A DNA stretch of 64,000 bases from Carboxylicivirga caseinilyticus (GTDB lineage: Bacteria > Bacteroidota > Bacteroidia > Bacteroidales > Marinilabiliaceae): assembly GCA_025499705.1 (NCBI GenBank), contig JAFMVE010000001.1, forward strand, positions 62,001 to 126,000. The letters run 5' to 3'. The position numbers and the translations under genes are program-made. Of this stretch, positions 1-8,584 are shown piece by piece. The notes beneath the pieces are model-generated. The model saw nothing but the letters and a program-made list of their open reading frames with translations, was not told the DNA's origin and searched no databases. Numbering within the stretch: position 1 is the stretch's first letter; every line of letters begins with the position of its first letter.

Positions 1-393
1 AATTTTAGAAGAGAAATAGTTATTGTTTGATAAAACAGCATCCATTGCTTGAGTTAGTTCATTAACGTTACATTCTTTTAACACATAACCATCAACTCCG
101 GCATCCACCATTTTCTCAACATAATCTACCCTATCTATTGACGATAGAGCCAAGACTTTTACACCAGGATAATATTGTTTTATAAACTGAGTTGTGTATA
201 AACCATCACGAACCGGCATAATAATGTCCATAAAAAGAACATCAGCCTTCCCCCCTCCTTTCAAAAAACGTATAACGTCATCTCCATCGCAAAAGGTTAG
301 AACTTCTGCTACTTTTTCATTATTCAATATGATGGCCTTAATTCCTTCACGAAACAAAGGATGGTCATCAACAATCCCTATTGTATACCCCAT
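1..393 (-). CDS. Response regulator, N-terminal receiver part (truncated by window edge)
   Basis: The minus-strand frame opens with ATG at 393 and stays open for 131 codons to the window edge. It reads as a CheY-like receiver: the acidic pair D9-D10, the phospho-acceptor D56 in FMDIIMP, and the late Lys in GYVLKE near residue 101. The spacing and the IVDDHPLFREGI opening are typical of the NarL/LuxR family, whose HTH output domain would follow outside the window. The hybrid-free histidine kinase gene 190 bases upstream on the same strand is a possible partner, but that pairing is inferred only from position. Confidence 0.85.
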   Translation of the reverse strand, partial: MGYTIGIVDDHPLFREGIKAIILNNEKVAEVLTFCDGDDVIRFLKGGGKADVLFMDIIMPVRDGLYTTQFIKQYYPGVKVLALSSIDRVDYVEKMVDAGVDGYVLKECNVNELTQAMDAVLSNNNYFSSKI

Positions 394-583
394 ACTTCAA
401 CGATTAATTTTCAAATTCCCCAATTTGAAAACGGTTGTAATCTTGTAGTGCTAAACCGATTTAAACATAATAATTAATTTATCCTAATCCTTGAATTATA
501 TAAATAATAAACTGACTTTCTGATGCAAATGTACGAATCTTCTCTTAGTGTGTTAATAATACACATTGATAGATTTCAGTCAT

Positions 584-1765
584 CTAATCCTTGTTGCTGG
601 CATCTAAATAAAAACTAACTATTGTACCATTATCTTTGCTACTCTCAAAGGTCAATGAACTATTATGATATGACAAAAATTCCTTACAAACAGACAGCCC
701 TAGGCCAGTACCCAACTCATTATTTGTGCCCAAAACAGATTTAATATCATTTGATGAAAGAATCAGCTTTTTAACCTCATCACTCATTCCCACTCCTTTA
801 TCAATAATACTTATTTTAAAAGCATTACCAATTTCATCAACCTTCATATAAATCTTCTCACCAGTATATGAATATTTTATTGCATTAGATAGCAAATTTT
901 GTACAATTATCTTTAACATGTCAAAGTCGACATTTACAATGCAATTTTCACGAGGCAATGTAACTTCCAAAGAAAGTTTTTTGGTCCTAAGGCTACCTTC
1001 AAAATATTGCTTAATATCATTGAAAAGTTCGCAAAGACAGATCTTTTTGGGTCTTGGAGTAATACTATTTAACTGAGTCCGTGCCCAGCTTAATAAGTTA
1101 CTAACCATTTCTAAACTTTGCTTGGCTGATATATTTAATGCTAAAAGTAAATTTTCATTTCGATATGGTTCATTAGGTTTACAACCATTCTGAATAATCA
1201 AATCGCTTAGATTGACCATAGCATGCAGCGGAGTTTTCAAGTCGTGTGCTATTATCGAAAAAAGTTTATTACTTGCTTTATTTGAGAGGTTCAGACTCTC
1301 ATCAATATCTTTTTGGGCAGACCATTCTATATTTGGTACCTGTAACCTATTATTTGATTGATTCTGTAAATATTTTTGTTCTCCCAAACAGTCTAATAAA
1401 CCTATATTTCGTCCAATAGTTATAACAGCATATTCAGATGAATCACATTTTAATAGTGAAATATTAAAATTAAATGATTCTTGGAGATTGAGCTCAGTCA
1501 GACTATCATCATTTATTCCTGAAGTGAAAATAACAGGAGCTTTATCATGAAAAAACGTTTTTAACTTATCAAGGTATTCATCAGTTTTAAAAACTGGTAT
1601 AATATGATGAAGTTTTTTACCTATTAAGTGGTCTGTTTTTATTGAAAAACTATTCTGAAATGTATTATTAACATATACAATTTGATACTGTCGGTCAATT
1701 ATACAAATGCTTACTGGTATATAATCATATAAACAAAATTTATCGTCCATATTTACTTCTTTCAC
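584..1765 (-). CDS. PAS-containing sensor histidine kinase
   Basis: A 393-residue kinase with no obvious membrane segment, so probably cytoplasmic. Residues about 10-120 look like a PAS sensor fold (ICIIDRQYQIVYVN). The HisKA H-box follows (IIAHDLKTPLHAM, phospho-acceptor H174). The C-terminal HATPase_c domain has an N-box around N294 (NLLSNAIKYS), a G1 box at D322-G324 (IDKGVGMS) and a G2 box near 352-358 (GTGLGLSV). All catalytic landmarks are present, so it should be active. The start could also be the Met at residue 6. A receiver-domain regulator lies just downstream on the same strand. What it senses cannot be told from sequence. Confidence 0.9.
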   Translation of the reverse strand: MKEVNMDDKFCLYDYIPVSICIIDRQYQIVYVNNTFQNSFSIKTDHLIGKKLHHIIPVFKTDEYLDKLKTFFHDKAPVIFTSGINDDSLTELNLQESFNFNISLLKCDSSEYAVITIGRNIGLLDCLGEQKYLQNQSNNRLQVPNIEWSAQKDIDESLNLSNKASNKLFSIIAHDLKTPLHAMVNLSDLIIQNGCKPNEPYRNENLLLALNISAKQSLEMVSNLLSWARTQLNSITPRPKKICLCELFNDIKQYFEGSLRTKKLSLEVTLPRENCIVNVDFDMLKIIVQNLLSNAIKYSYTGEKIYMKVDEIGNAFKISIIDKGVGMSDEVKKLILSSNDIKSVLGTNNELGTGLGLSVCKEFLSYHNSSLTFESSKDNGTIVSFYLDASNKD

Positions 1766-2060
1766 GCCTTATTCATCATATCCTCCAATATACTCTGTTA
1801 TAGTCCAAACAATTTAAATTAACTTATGCAGTTTGGATATTGAGGAGTATACATTTCCATTACAAAAAGGTTATTTGTGGAATAAATCGTTGTTTACAAA
1901 ACGTTTACTAAATACACTAATTCCCCAAATAATGTATTAAAGTTTCCCGTACAAAGATAAATGGCAGGTTGCCAATAGCACTATTATCAAACACTATAAG
2001 CACATGTGCTTTTACCTATTTTTCTATAAGCATTTTGCGTATAATAATAAATTGACCAAT
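1766..2060. other. Intergenic stretch without a gene
   Basis: About 300 AT-rich bases between the kinase and the acyl-CoA synthetase. Apart from the possible minus-strand promoter at 1952 I see no ORF, repeat or RNA structure here. Confidence 0.6.
1952..1959 (-). promoter_or_regulatory. Candidate -7 box for the histidine kinase
   Basis: CAAAGATA on the plus strand reads TATCTTTG on the minus strand, an exact match to the Bacteroidota -7 consensus TAnnTTTG. No convincing -33 TTTG lies at the right distance. It would give a leader of roughly 180 bases before the kinase start, so it is only a candidate. Confidence 0.35.
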
Positions 2061-2088
2061 AAAAAAGCAGCGAAAATTTCGCTGCTTT
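2061..2088 (-). terminator. Rho-independent terminator of the acyl-CoA synthetase gene
   Basis: The inverted repeat AAAGCAGCGAAA / TTTCGCTGCTTT is centred at 2076, immediately after the stop of the minus-strand gene. On that strand it runs into six T residues (2061-2066 complement), the classical intrinsic terminator layout. Confidence 0.85.
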
Positions 2089-2092
2089 AACT

Positions 2093-3745
2093 TTACTTTA
2101 CGTACTTATATCTCTTGATACTTTTCTTTGGTGTTTTCTCAAATTCTTCAGGAAAGAGCGTGACGAGTTGAATATTCATGTAAGCTGGAAGCTGAGCATT
2201 TGCCTGTTTTTTTATCTCCTGAAGCTTCTGCTCTATTTGAGCCTTATTTAAACCTTCTGAATCGGTTACTTCATAATCCGGATAAATTAATGCTTCGAGT
2301 TTTCCGTCATGATCGCGAACCAAACATTCCTGAACATATTCCATTGAATTGATTACAGCTTCAATCTCTTCAGGATAAATATTCTGACCTGAGGGGCCCA
2401 ATAACATATTTTTGCTACGTCCTTTAATGTATATAAAGTTATCCTCATCAATAACACCTAAATCTCCGGTATGCAACCATCCTTTAGAATCAAAAATTTC
2501 ATCTGTTGCCTCCTGATTTTTATAATAACCCAGTAAAGTATTTTCACCTTTTACCAAGATCTCTCCAACTGTATTGTAAGGATCTTCAGAATCAATTTTC
2601 ACTTCCATTCGATCAACCAGCTGTCCAGCTGAAAACTTTCTCGATTCAGTCCATGGAGCATAACTAATTAACGGACCACATTCTGTCATACCATAACCAA
2701 TGGTAAATGGAAAACCAATCTTACGCAGAAACATTTCTACATCTTTATTGAGAGCTGCTCCTCCAATAATCATTTCGCGGAATTCACCACCAAAAGTCTC
2801 AACCAGTTTATTTCTGATTTTAGAATAAACAACTTTATTTAATACAGGAATTTTGGTAAGTGTTTTTATCTTGGTTTCTTCCAATTGAGGTTGAACTCTT
2901 TTCTTGAAAATTTTCTCCAGAATAAGAGGAACAGATAAAATAATATGTGGTTTTACCTCTCGAAATGCCTGTGTAATAATTTGAGGAGAAGGTGTACGAG
3001 TAAGAAATGTAATGTGACAACCTACGGTAAATGGCCATAAAAACTCGAACAAACAACCATATGCATGTGCCAATGGAAGAAATGAAACTATTCTTTCTTC
3101 AGGTTGCAGAATGAGGTGCTCACGCGCATAAACTATGTTTGACCAAATGCTTCGGTGCGGAAGCAAAACACCTTTTGAAAATCCGGAAGTACCAGAGGTG
3201 TATGAAAGCACCATCAATTCATCAGCTCCGATAGCAGGAAAGTCTAAAGATTCAAAATCAAACAATGACCCGTCACCTTTTAAATATTTATTGGCCTTTT
3301 CAACGGCTTTTGTAAAAAATCCACCTGAATTATCTACCAGAGAAACACATCGGTTAATAGACATTATTCCAATTAACTTCTGCATTTTGGTTTCATCAAG
3401 CTTATCAAATAGTAAATCGGTTGAAAATAAAACTTTAGACTCTGAGTGATTTACGATATGATGAATATCTGCCGAATTAAAATCTGGTAATATGGGTACA
3501 ATAACAGCCCCATAGGTAATTGTAGCAAGATAAACTACGCCCCAACTTGTCATGTTTCGACCAATTAAAGCGACCTTATCGCCTTTTTTTATGCCAATCT
3601 CTTTAAATAATTGATGTATTCCCTGAATGCGCTCACCTACTTGTCCATAGGTAATTGTTTCTCCTTGAAAATCACTAAATGCTTTACGAGCAGTATTGTC
3701 TTTAAGTGTGGTTTGTACCAAACTTAAGTATCCATTCTCAATCAT
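2093..3745 (-). CDS. Long-chain acyl-CoA synthetase (AMP-dependent)
   Basis: Activates a fatty or aryl acid with ATP to an acyl-adenylate and then to the CoA thioester. The ANL-family motifs are in order: the P-loop YTSGTSGFSKG (about residues 182-192 from the chosen start), the A5 motif GYGMTE (about 350-354), HTGD (about 424-427) and the hinge plus A10 region KGRSKNMLL with a C-terminal Lys-rich end. I chose the Met at 3745 because it gives MIENGYLSL; a frame extension to 3772 adds nine residues (MFWLIKFDF) of doubtful reality. Length (550) is normal for the bacterial FadD-like group. It is monocistronic, with its own terminator at 2061. The acid it uses is not visible from sequence. Confidence 0.9.
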   Translation of the reverse strand: MIENGYLSLVQTTLKDNTARKAFSDFQGETITYGQVGERIQGIHQLFKEIGIKKGDKVALIGRNMTSWGVVYLATITYGAVIVPILPDFNSADIHHIVNHSESKVLFSTDLLFDKLDETKMQKLIGIMSINRCVSLVDNSGGFFTKAVEKANKYLKGDGSLFDFESLDFPAIGADELMVLSYTSGTSGFSKGVLLPHRSIWSNIVYAREHLILQPEERIVSFLPLAHAYGCLFEFLWPFTVGCHITFLTRTPSPQIITQAFREVKPHIILSVPLILEKIFKKRVQPQLEETKIKTLTKIPVLNKVVYSKIRNKLVETFGGEFREMIIGGAALNKDVEMFLRKIGFPFTIGYGMTECGPLISYAPWTESRKFSAGQLVDRMEVKIDSEDPYNTVGEILVKGENTLLGYYKNQEATDEIFDSKGWLHTGDLGVIDEDNFIYIKGRSKNMLLGPSGQNIYPEEIEAVINSMEYVQECLVRDHDGKLEALIYPDYEVTDSEGLNKAQIEQKLQEIKKQANAQLPAYMNIQLVTLFPEEFEKTPKKSIKRYKYVK

Positions 3746-3937
3746 AAAATCGAATTTTATTAGCCAAAACAATCGACCAAAATAAACTAAAAATCCATAT
3801 CAGGGGCTCATTTAAACAAAAAAACCTCCCAACATAAAACATAATTAGTTTACGCCGACCTGTTAAGTTAATGAATTATCAGAGTATTTCAATAACTTGT
3901 AGTTATTATTAAAGCTGTTGATTCCAAAGCATTTTTA

Positions 3938-3945
3938 TATTTTTG
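3938..3945 (+). promoter_or_regulatory. Candidate -7 box for the first thioredoxin-fold lipoprotein
   Basis: TATTTTTG matches TAnnTTTG exactly and ends 16 bases before the ATG at 3962. A TTG at 3918-3920 is the nearest -33-like element but its spacing is short. Confidence 0.4.
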
Positions 3946-3961
3946 TTGAAAATACATCCAG

Positions 3962-5095
3962 ATGAAATTTATTATCACTGTCTTAATGATTGGTCTATTG
4001 ATATCGTGTACCAAACCCAAACGTACACCATACCTTACATATACCGCTGATTCATTCAATGTGAATAATGTAGAACTCTACAGACTGGATAACAATTATA
4101 CTCTTTTTGATCAGGCAGAACGTGAACCGGAATCAATGATCTGGTCATTCAGATCAGACTCCGTACCAGGAGGTATTTACCAGCTACGAATCAATAATAA
4201 TAATAAAATAACCCTCATACTTGAAGGAAAAATGCCTGTTGGTATTGAACTACAAAATGGTGTTTTAACCATAACAGGCAATGAACCTACAAAACAATTA
4301 TGGGAAGCTCAAACCATTGCTGACCAATTAAATCAATCCATTCTGTCTTTGGGAGAATCCTTTCCGGATTCATTGGAAAGTACTGCTTTTGTTCATCATA
4401 AAGACTCAATATTTAAATTAGTTGAATTACAAAAAGAAAAAGCACAAAAGAAGATTTTGCAAATTATTGATCACAATAAGCATACTCTTCTTCCCTTGCT
4501 ATTGGTTCAGCTAAAAGCAGGAAATCATCATTTATTCGATTATGGTAATGATGCCAATATGTACTTTACAGTCGATGAATATCTTCAATCCTATAATCCG
4601 GATTATGACCCGGTCAAAGACTTTAGCAGTAAAGTTGACTCATTGCGTAGCTGGATATATTATACTTCGGTTAGCTTGCCCGGCAAGGTATTACCCGACC
4701 TGAATGTACCCAATGCATGGAATGATCCTATCCCATTATCGCGCTTCAGAGGAAAAAATACGCTTTACATTATCTGGAATTCAGAATCAAAAGAAAGCAG
4801 AAAAATAACCCAAAACTTAATGTCCTGGTCACGTAACTATCGATATAAAGGTCTTGATCTGTGTCTTATTTCAACCGATGTTAACAAAGAAAAATGGCAA
4901 GAAGCAATAAATGAAGATAATTTACCTTTTTGGCACTTGTGTGATTTAAAAGGTAAAAATTCACCTGTTTTGGCAGGCTTGGGTATAACCAAAATACCAA
5001 CATTTATTTTGGTTGATAAAGAAGGAATTATTCTTGAACGAAGTTCTGAACAAGCTGATATCACAAAACATCTGGATCAGTTAATACAAAAATAA
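3962..5095 (+). CDS. TlpA-like thioredoxin-fold lipoprotein lacking CXXC
   Basis: A 377-residue lipoprotein: signal peptide with lipobox Cys at residue 16 (GLLISC). Residues about 22-110 resemble the DUF4369 beta-sandwich found in front of Bacteroidota TlpA-type oxidoreductases. A helical linker follows, and residues about 243-377 form an AhpC/TSA-thioredoxin-like domain (LPDLNVPNAWND, then IIWNSESKES). Where active family members have WCxxC this one has WNSESK at 272-277, so it has no redox dithiol. The cis-Pro loop (KIPTFILVDKEG) is kept. Likely a periplasmic or outer-membrane-associated binding or scaffold protein rather than an oxidoreductase. The next gene has the same architecture and the same loss. 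Confidence 0.8.
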   Translation: MKFIITVLMIGLLISCTKPKRTPYLTYTADSFNVNNVELYRLDNNYTLFDQAEREPESMIWSFRSDSVPGGIYQLRINNNNKITLILEGKMPVGIELQNGVLTITGNEPTKQLWEAQTIADQLNQSILSLGESFPDSLESTAFVHHKDSIFKLVELQKEKAQKKILQIIDHNKHTLLPLLLVQLKAGNHHLFDYGNDANMYFTVDEYLQSYNPDYDPVKDFSSKVDSLRSWIYYTSVSLPGKVLPDLNVPNAWNDPIPLSRFRGKNTLYIIWNSESKESRKITQNLMSWSRNYRYKGLDLCLISTDVNKEKWQEAINEDNLPFWHLCDLKGKNSPVLAGLGITKIPTFILVDKEGIILERSSEQADITKHLDQLIQK

Positions 5096-5099
5096 ATTC

Positions 5100-5107
5100 T
5101 ATATTTG
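5100..5107 (+). promoter_or_regulatory. Candidate -7 box between the two lipoprotein genes
   Basis: TATATTTG matches TAnnTTTG exactly, 49 bases before the ATG at 5157. No -33 TTTG is seen, so it may be chance. Confidence 0.25.
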
Positions 5108-5156
5108 AACACATAAAAATCTGTATAAACAGAGTTAAGATATAAACCTTAAAATA

Positions 5157-6320
5157 ATGATGAAGCAAAGTCTTTTAACTTTACTTATAGTGCTGTTGAT
5201 GAGTGCCTGTTCCACAGGAAACAAATTTAAAATCAGTGGAACCATTGAAGACGGAGCAGGAAAGATGTTGTACATCCAAAAAATGGATTTGAATCAGACC
5301 ACAACATTGGATTCTGTTAAACTCAAAAAAAACGGTGAGTTTTCTTTTACCGGTGAGCGCTTAAATGAACCAACCTTTTTATTACTTAAAATTACAGATC
5401 AGAACTACATTACTTTACTGGCTGATACAACTGAACATATTGAGGTAATGGCGAATGCAACCAACCTTGAAGAAAGCTATCGTCTTACCAATTCAATAGG
5501 TTCGGCATACATTCAAATCTTTAACAAACGTATTAGAGTTCTTAACTCTGAATTAGACCGGGTTATTAAAGAGTTTCAGGCACTGGACGCTAATGATAAA
5601 GCAGGTAAAAAACGATTGGAAGATGAATACCGCCAATTGATCCTTGATCATAAAACCTTTGTTGGTGAATTTATCATGGAAAACTTTACCTCTTTTGCTG
5701 GTTACTACGCCCTGTTTCAACGTTTAAATGACAATTCGCAGGTAATGAATGTTATGGATAAAAGTGACCAGGTTTACTTTTCAACATTGGCAACCAGTTT
5801 AGAAAATCATTATCCCGACTCGGAAAGAGCTAAACATTTATACAATTATGTATTAGGAGTAAAGGCACAACAACAAAAAGAAGCTCTTACTCAAAAACTG
5901 TTGCAAGAAGCTAAAAGTGGTTTCCCTGATATAGAAGAAGCTAATACACTGGGTGAAAAGATTAAATTATCATCACTGAAAGGCAAAACGGTTCTTCTAT
6001 CGTTCTGGGCTTCTTGGGATCAATCGTCACGTAAAGAAAATAATAACCTGAAAAGTCTCTACAAAAAATATCACAACAAAGGTTTTGAGATTTATCAGGT
6101 ATCACTTGACAGAAGTAAGATACTATGGCAAAATGCAATTGAGACAGATGAACTACCCTGGATTAATGTGAGTGACTTACGTTATACCGATTCATATCCT
6201 GCCAGATTGTACAATATTCAAAAAATACCTTCTAATTATTTAATCAGTGCCGAAGGTGAAATTGTTGGTAAAGATTTATTTGGCAACAGACTTTCTGAAA
6301 GATTAGAGGAGATTTACTAA
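5157..6320 (+). CDS. DUF4369 / TlpA-like lipoprotein lacking CXXC
   Basis: A 387-residue lipoprotein with lipobox Cys at residue 18 (LLMSAC). The N-terminal DUF4369 domain is clear (KISGTIEDGAGKMLYIQKM...TTLDSVKLKKNGEFSF, about 25-105). A charged, helical middle part follows (about 110-255), then a TlpA-type thioredoxin fold (about 262-387; KGKTVLLSFWASWDQSSR). The expected WCxxC is WDQSS at 287-291, so no disulfide chemistry is possible at that site. It is 61 bases downstream of a gene with the same plan and the same loss and is probably a diverged tandem duplicate. A strong terminator follows. Confidence 0.85.
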   Translation: MMKQSLLTLLIVLLMSACSTGNKFKISGTIEDGAGKMLYIQKMDLNQTTTLDSVKLKKNGEFSFTGERLNEPTFLLLKITDQNYITLLADTTEHIEVMANATNLEESYRLTNSIGSAYIQIFNKRIRVLNSELDRVIKEFQALDANDKAGKKRLEDEYRQLILDHKTFVGEFIMENFTSFAGYYALFQRLNDNSQVMNVMDKSDQVYFSTLATSLENHYPDSERAKHLYNYVLGVKAQQQKEALTQKLLQEAKSGFPDIEEANTLGEKIKLSSLKGKTVLLSFWASWDQSSRKENNNLKSLYKKYHNKGFEIYQVSLDRSKILWQNAIETDELPWINVSDLRYTDSYPARLYNIQKIPSNYLISAEGEIVGKDLFGNRLSERLEEIY

Positions 6321-6345
6321 GACTGAATCAAAGTAAAATATCAAT

Positions 6346-6377
6346 AAAAACCACCTTTTATAAGAGGTGGTTTTTTT
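6346..6377 (+). terminator. Rho-independent terminator
   Basis: AAAACCACCTTTTA pairs with TAAGAGGTGGTTTT and continues into a T run, 25 bases after the stop of the DUF4369/TlpA-like gene. Confidence 0.9.
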
Positions 6378-6493
6378 ATGCGATTTAATACATTCTAATG
6401 AATAGTTTATCAACTATTTGAATATTATTTTCCAGTATTCAAAAATAGAAGAATGTCAAATTGAAGCTAAACCAGAAGAGAGTCAAAAATACA

Positions 6494-6526
6494 TTTGGTT
6501 ACATCAGGTATTTTCTGATATATTTG
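6494..6526 (+). promoter_or_regulatory. Strong Bacteroidota-type promoter for lpxH-fabH-like genes
   Basis: TTTG at 6494-6497 and TATATTTG at 6519-6526 with 21 bases between them match both halves of the Bacteroidota vegetative promoter. Transcription should begin at about 6532, almost on top of the first possible TTG start at 6535. This matters for the choice of start in the next gene. Confidence 0.6.
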
Positions 6527-6534
6527 TCCGTTAA

Positions 6535-7326
6535 TTGGCCCAATCGGTTAGTAAAACAAGTAAACTTTTGAATTCGAAGAAAATATATTTTGCCTCAGAT
6601 GTACACCTGGGTGCACCAGGAATTAAAAATCACCGGGAACACGAAATCCGGTTTGTTAATTGGCTCGATTCTATTAAAAGAGATGCAGCTGAGATATATT
6701 TAATGGGAGACATCTTCGATTTTTGGTTTGAATACAAAAAAGCTGTACCCAGAGGTTTTACCCGTTTTCTGGGTAAATTAAGCGAGATTACCGATAGCGG
6801 AATTCCTGTTCATTTTTTTACCGGCAACCATGATATTTGGGTATTCGATTACTTAAGCTCAGAGTGTGGAGTAGTAGTACATCGTGAACCTGTAATTAAA
6901 CAACTAGAAGGAAAAACTTTCTTTCTGGCTCATGGAGATGGATTAGGTAACTACGACAGACATTATAATTTTTTGAAATCTGTTTTCACAAACCGATTTG
7001 CTCAATGGCTATTTAGTTGGATACATCCTAACTTAGGCATTGGACTGGCCGATTTTTGGTCGGGTAAAAGTAGAGATAAGAATAATAAGATATACGGAAG
7101 CCATTATCTTGGTGATGATAAAGAATGGTCTGTTCTTTATGCCAAAGATGTGCTGAAGAAACAAGCTATTGATTATTTTATTTTTGGTCACAGGCATGTG
7201 GCTCGAAAGGTAAGTGTGGGACCTGAGAGCGAGTTGATTTTTCTGGGCGACTGGATTCAACATTTTTCATATGCTGTGATTGAAAACAACCGTGTGGAAT
7301 TAAAATATTTCAATAGCGAAGTATAG
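6535..7326 (+). CDS. lpxH: UDP-2,3-diacylglucosamine diphosphatase (LpxH)
   Basis: Hydrolyses UDP-2,3-diacylglucosamine to lipid X plus UMP in lipid A synthesis, at the inner face of the cytoplasmic membrane. The calcineurin-like metallophosphatase motifs are all present: FASDVHLG, GDIFDFW, GNHDIWV, AHGDG and GHRH. No ATG or GTG exists before the first motif. The frame is closed by a TAA at 6532-6534 and opens with TTG at 6535; a second TTG at 6568 gives MNSKKIYFASDVHLG, which resembles family N-termini better. The promoter at 6494-6526 would leave no leader for the 6535 start and about 35 bases for 6568, so 6568 may be the real start. A FabH-like gene follows after 22 bases, a likely lipid operon. 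Confidence 0.9.
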   Translation: MAQSVSKTSKLLNSKKIYFASDVHLGAPGIKNHREHEIRFVNWLDSIKRDAAEIYLMGDIFDFWFEYKKAVPRGFTRFLGKLSEITDSGIPVHFFTGNHDIWVFDYLSSECGVVVHREPVIKQLEGKTFFLAHGDGLGNYDRHYNFLKSVFTNRFAQWLFSWIHPNLGIGLADFWSGKSRDKNNKIYGSHYLGDDKEWSVLYAKDVLKKQAIDYFIFGHRHVARKVSVGPESELIFLGDWIQHFSYAVIENNRVELKYFNSEV

Positions 7327-7348
7327 TTTGATATAGAAATAGAGAGTA

Positions 7349-8437
7349 ATGAAACCGAAAGCAGGTATTTATGCTGTGGTTACCGGAACCGGTAGCTACA
7401 TTCCACCTCATATTGTGGAAAATGCAGATTTTGCAAACAATCGTTTCTTCAACGAAGATGGTACTGTTATTGATACCCCTGGTGATGAGATTGTGCAAAA
7501 GTTCAAACAAATCACCGACATAGAACAACGTCGTTGTGCAGATAATAATCATGTTACTTCCGATCTGGCCATGTTTGCAGCCGAAAAAGCTTTGGAAGCA
7601 GCCAGTTTCGATCCGGAAAACCTGGATTACATCATCGTTTCGCATAATCTTGGTGACATGAAACACGGTTCGATGTATCCTGATATCCTACCAACACTTG
7701 CCTCAAGAGTAAAGAAAAAACTTGGTATCAAAAATCCGAAAACCATTGCTTACGACATTACTTTTGGTTGTCCGGGTTGGACACAAGCCATGATTCAGGC
7801 CAATTATTACATCAAATCGGGCGATGCTAAAAGTGCTTTGGTAATTGGAGCAGATACCCTGAGTCGTGCCATGGAACCACACGATCGCGATTCAATGATA
7901 TTTGCCGATGGGGCAGGAGCAGTAATTTTAGAAGCCAGGGAAAGCAAAGAACCTATAGGAATATTAAAACATGCTGCTCAAACCGATACAGAAGAATACA
8001 TTGAAATTTTAAGAATGAATGAACCATTTAATCCTGAACTAAAAGGCGATCATCAATATCTTAAAATGATGGGTAGAAAAGTTTACAACTATGCTTTAAC
8101 CAATGTTCCTCAACTGGTAAAAGAATGTTTGGATATCAATGGTCTTCAATTGTCGGATGTGAATAAAATATTAATCCATCAGGCAAATTCCAAAATGGAT
8201 GAAGCAATCTTAAAACGTATTTTCCGTTTGTATGGACGTAAAGATGTTGACATGAGCGTGATGCCTATGACAATAAATACACTTGGTAACAGCAGTGTGG
8301 CAACCGTTCCAACATTGTTGGATTTAGTTGTACGCGGTCAACTGGAGGGACATGAATTAAAAAGCGGTGACTACGTAATGATGACATCAGTAGGCGCCGG
8401 TATGAATATCAATGCATTTATGTACAAAATGCCTTAA
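7349..8437 (+). CDS. 3-oxoacyl-ACP synthase III-like (FabH family)
   Basis: A 362-residue thiolase-fold condensing enzyme. The catalytic triad of KASIII is visible: Cys141 in DITFGCPGW, His277 in IHQAN and Asn314 in LGNSSVATVP. The N-terminal VTGTGSYIPP and the GADGAGAV-type loop (FADGAGAVILE) agree. It would join an acyl-CoA to malonyl-ACP at the start of fatty acid or related chain synthesis. It is longer than E. coli FabH (317) and has a modified Cys loop (FGCPGW rather than ACAGF), so a specialised starter-unit role is possible; Bacteroidota often carry more than one FabH. Its position directly after lpxH suggests co-transcription. A terminator follows. Confidence 0.85.
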   Translation: MKPKAGIYAVVTGTGSYIPPHIVENADFANNRFFNEDGTVIDTPGDEIVQKFKQITDIEQRRCADNNHVTSDLAMFAAEKALEAASFDPENLDYIIVSHNLGDMKHGSMYPDILPTLASRVKKKLGIKNPKTIAYDITFGCPGWTQAMIQANYYIKSGDAKSALVIGADTLSRAMEPHDRDSMIFADGAGAVILEARESKEPIGILKHAAQTDTEEYIEILRMNEPFNPELKGDHQYLKMMGRKVYNYALTNVPQLVKECLDINGLQLSDVNKILIHQANSKMDEAILKRIFRLYGRKDVDMSVMPMTINTLGNSSVATVPTLLDLVVRGQLEGHELKSGDYVMMTSVGAGMNINAFMYKMP

Positions 8438-8466
8438 GATCGATTTCTAAAATCAGATATACAGAC

Positions 8467-8492
8467 AAAGCAGCCCAAGGGCTGCTTTTTTT
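8467..8492 (+). terminator. Rho-independent terminator
   Basis: AAAGCAGCCC / GGGCTGCTTT with a two-base loop, followed by T residues, 30 bases after the FabH-like stop. Confidence 0.9.
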
Positions 8493-8584
8493 ATCCTGAT
8501 AAATGAATTTTTGTACTTAAATAAACTGGCTTCGTTTGTGTAGCAGTAATTGTTATTTTTATCATCTCATATAATCTTTATCAG

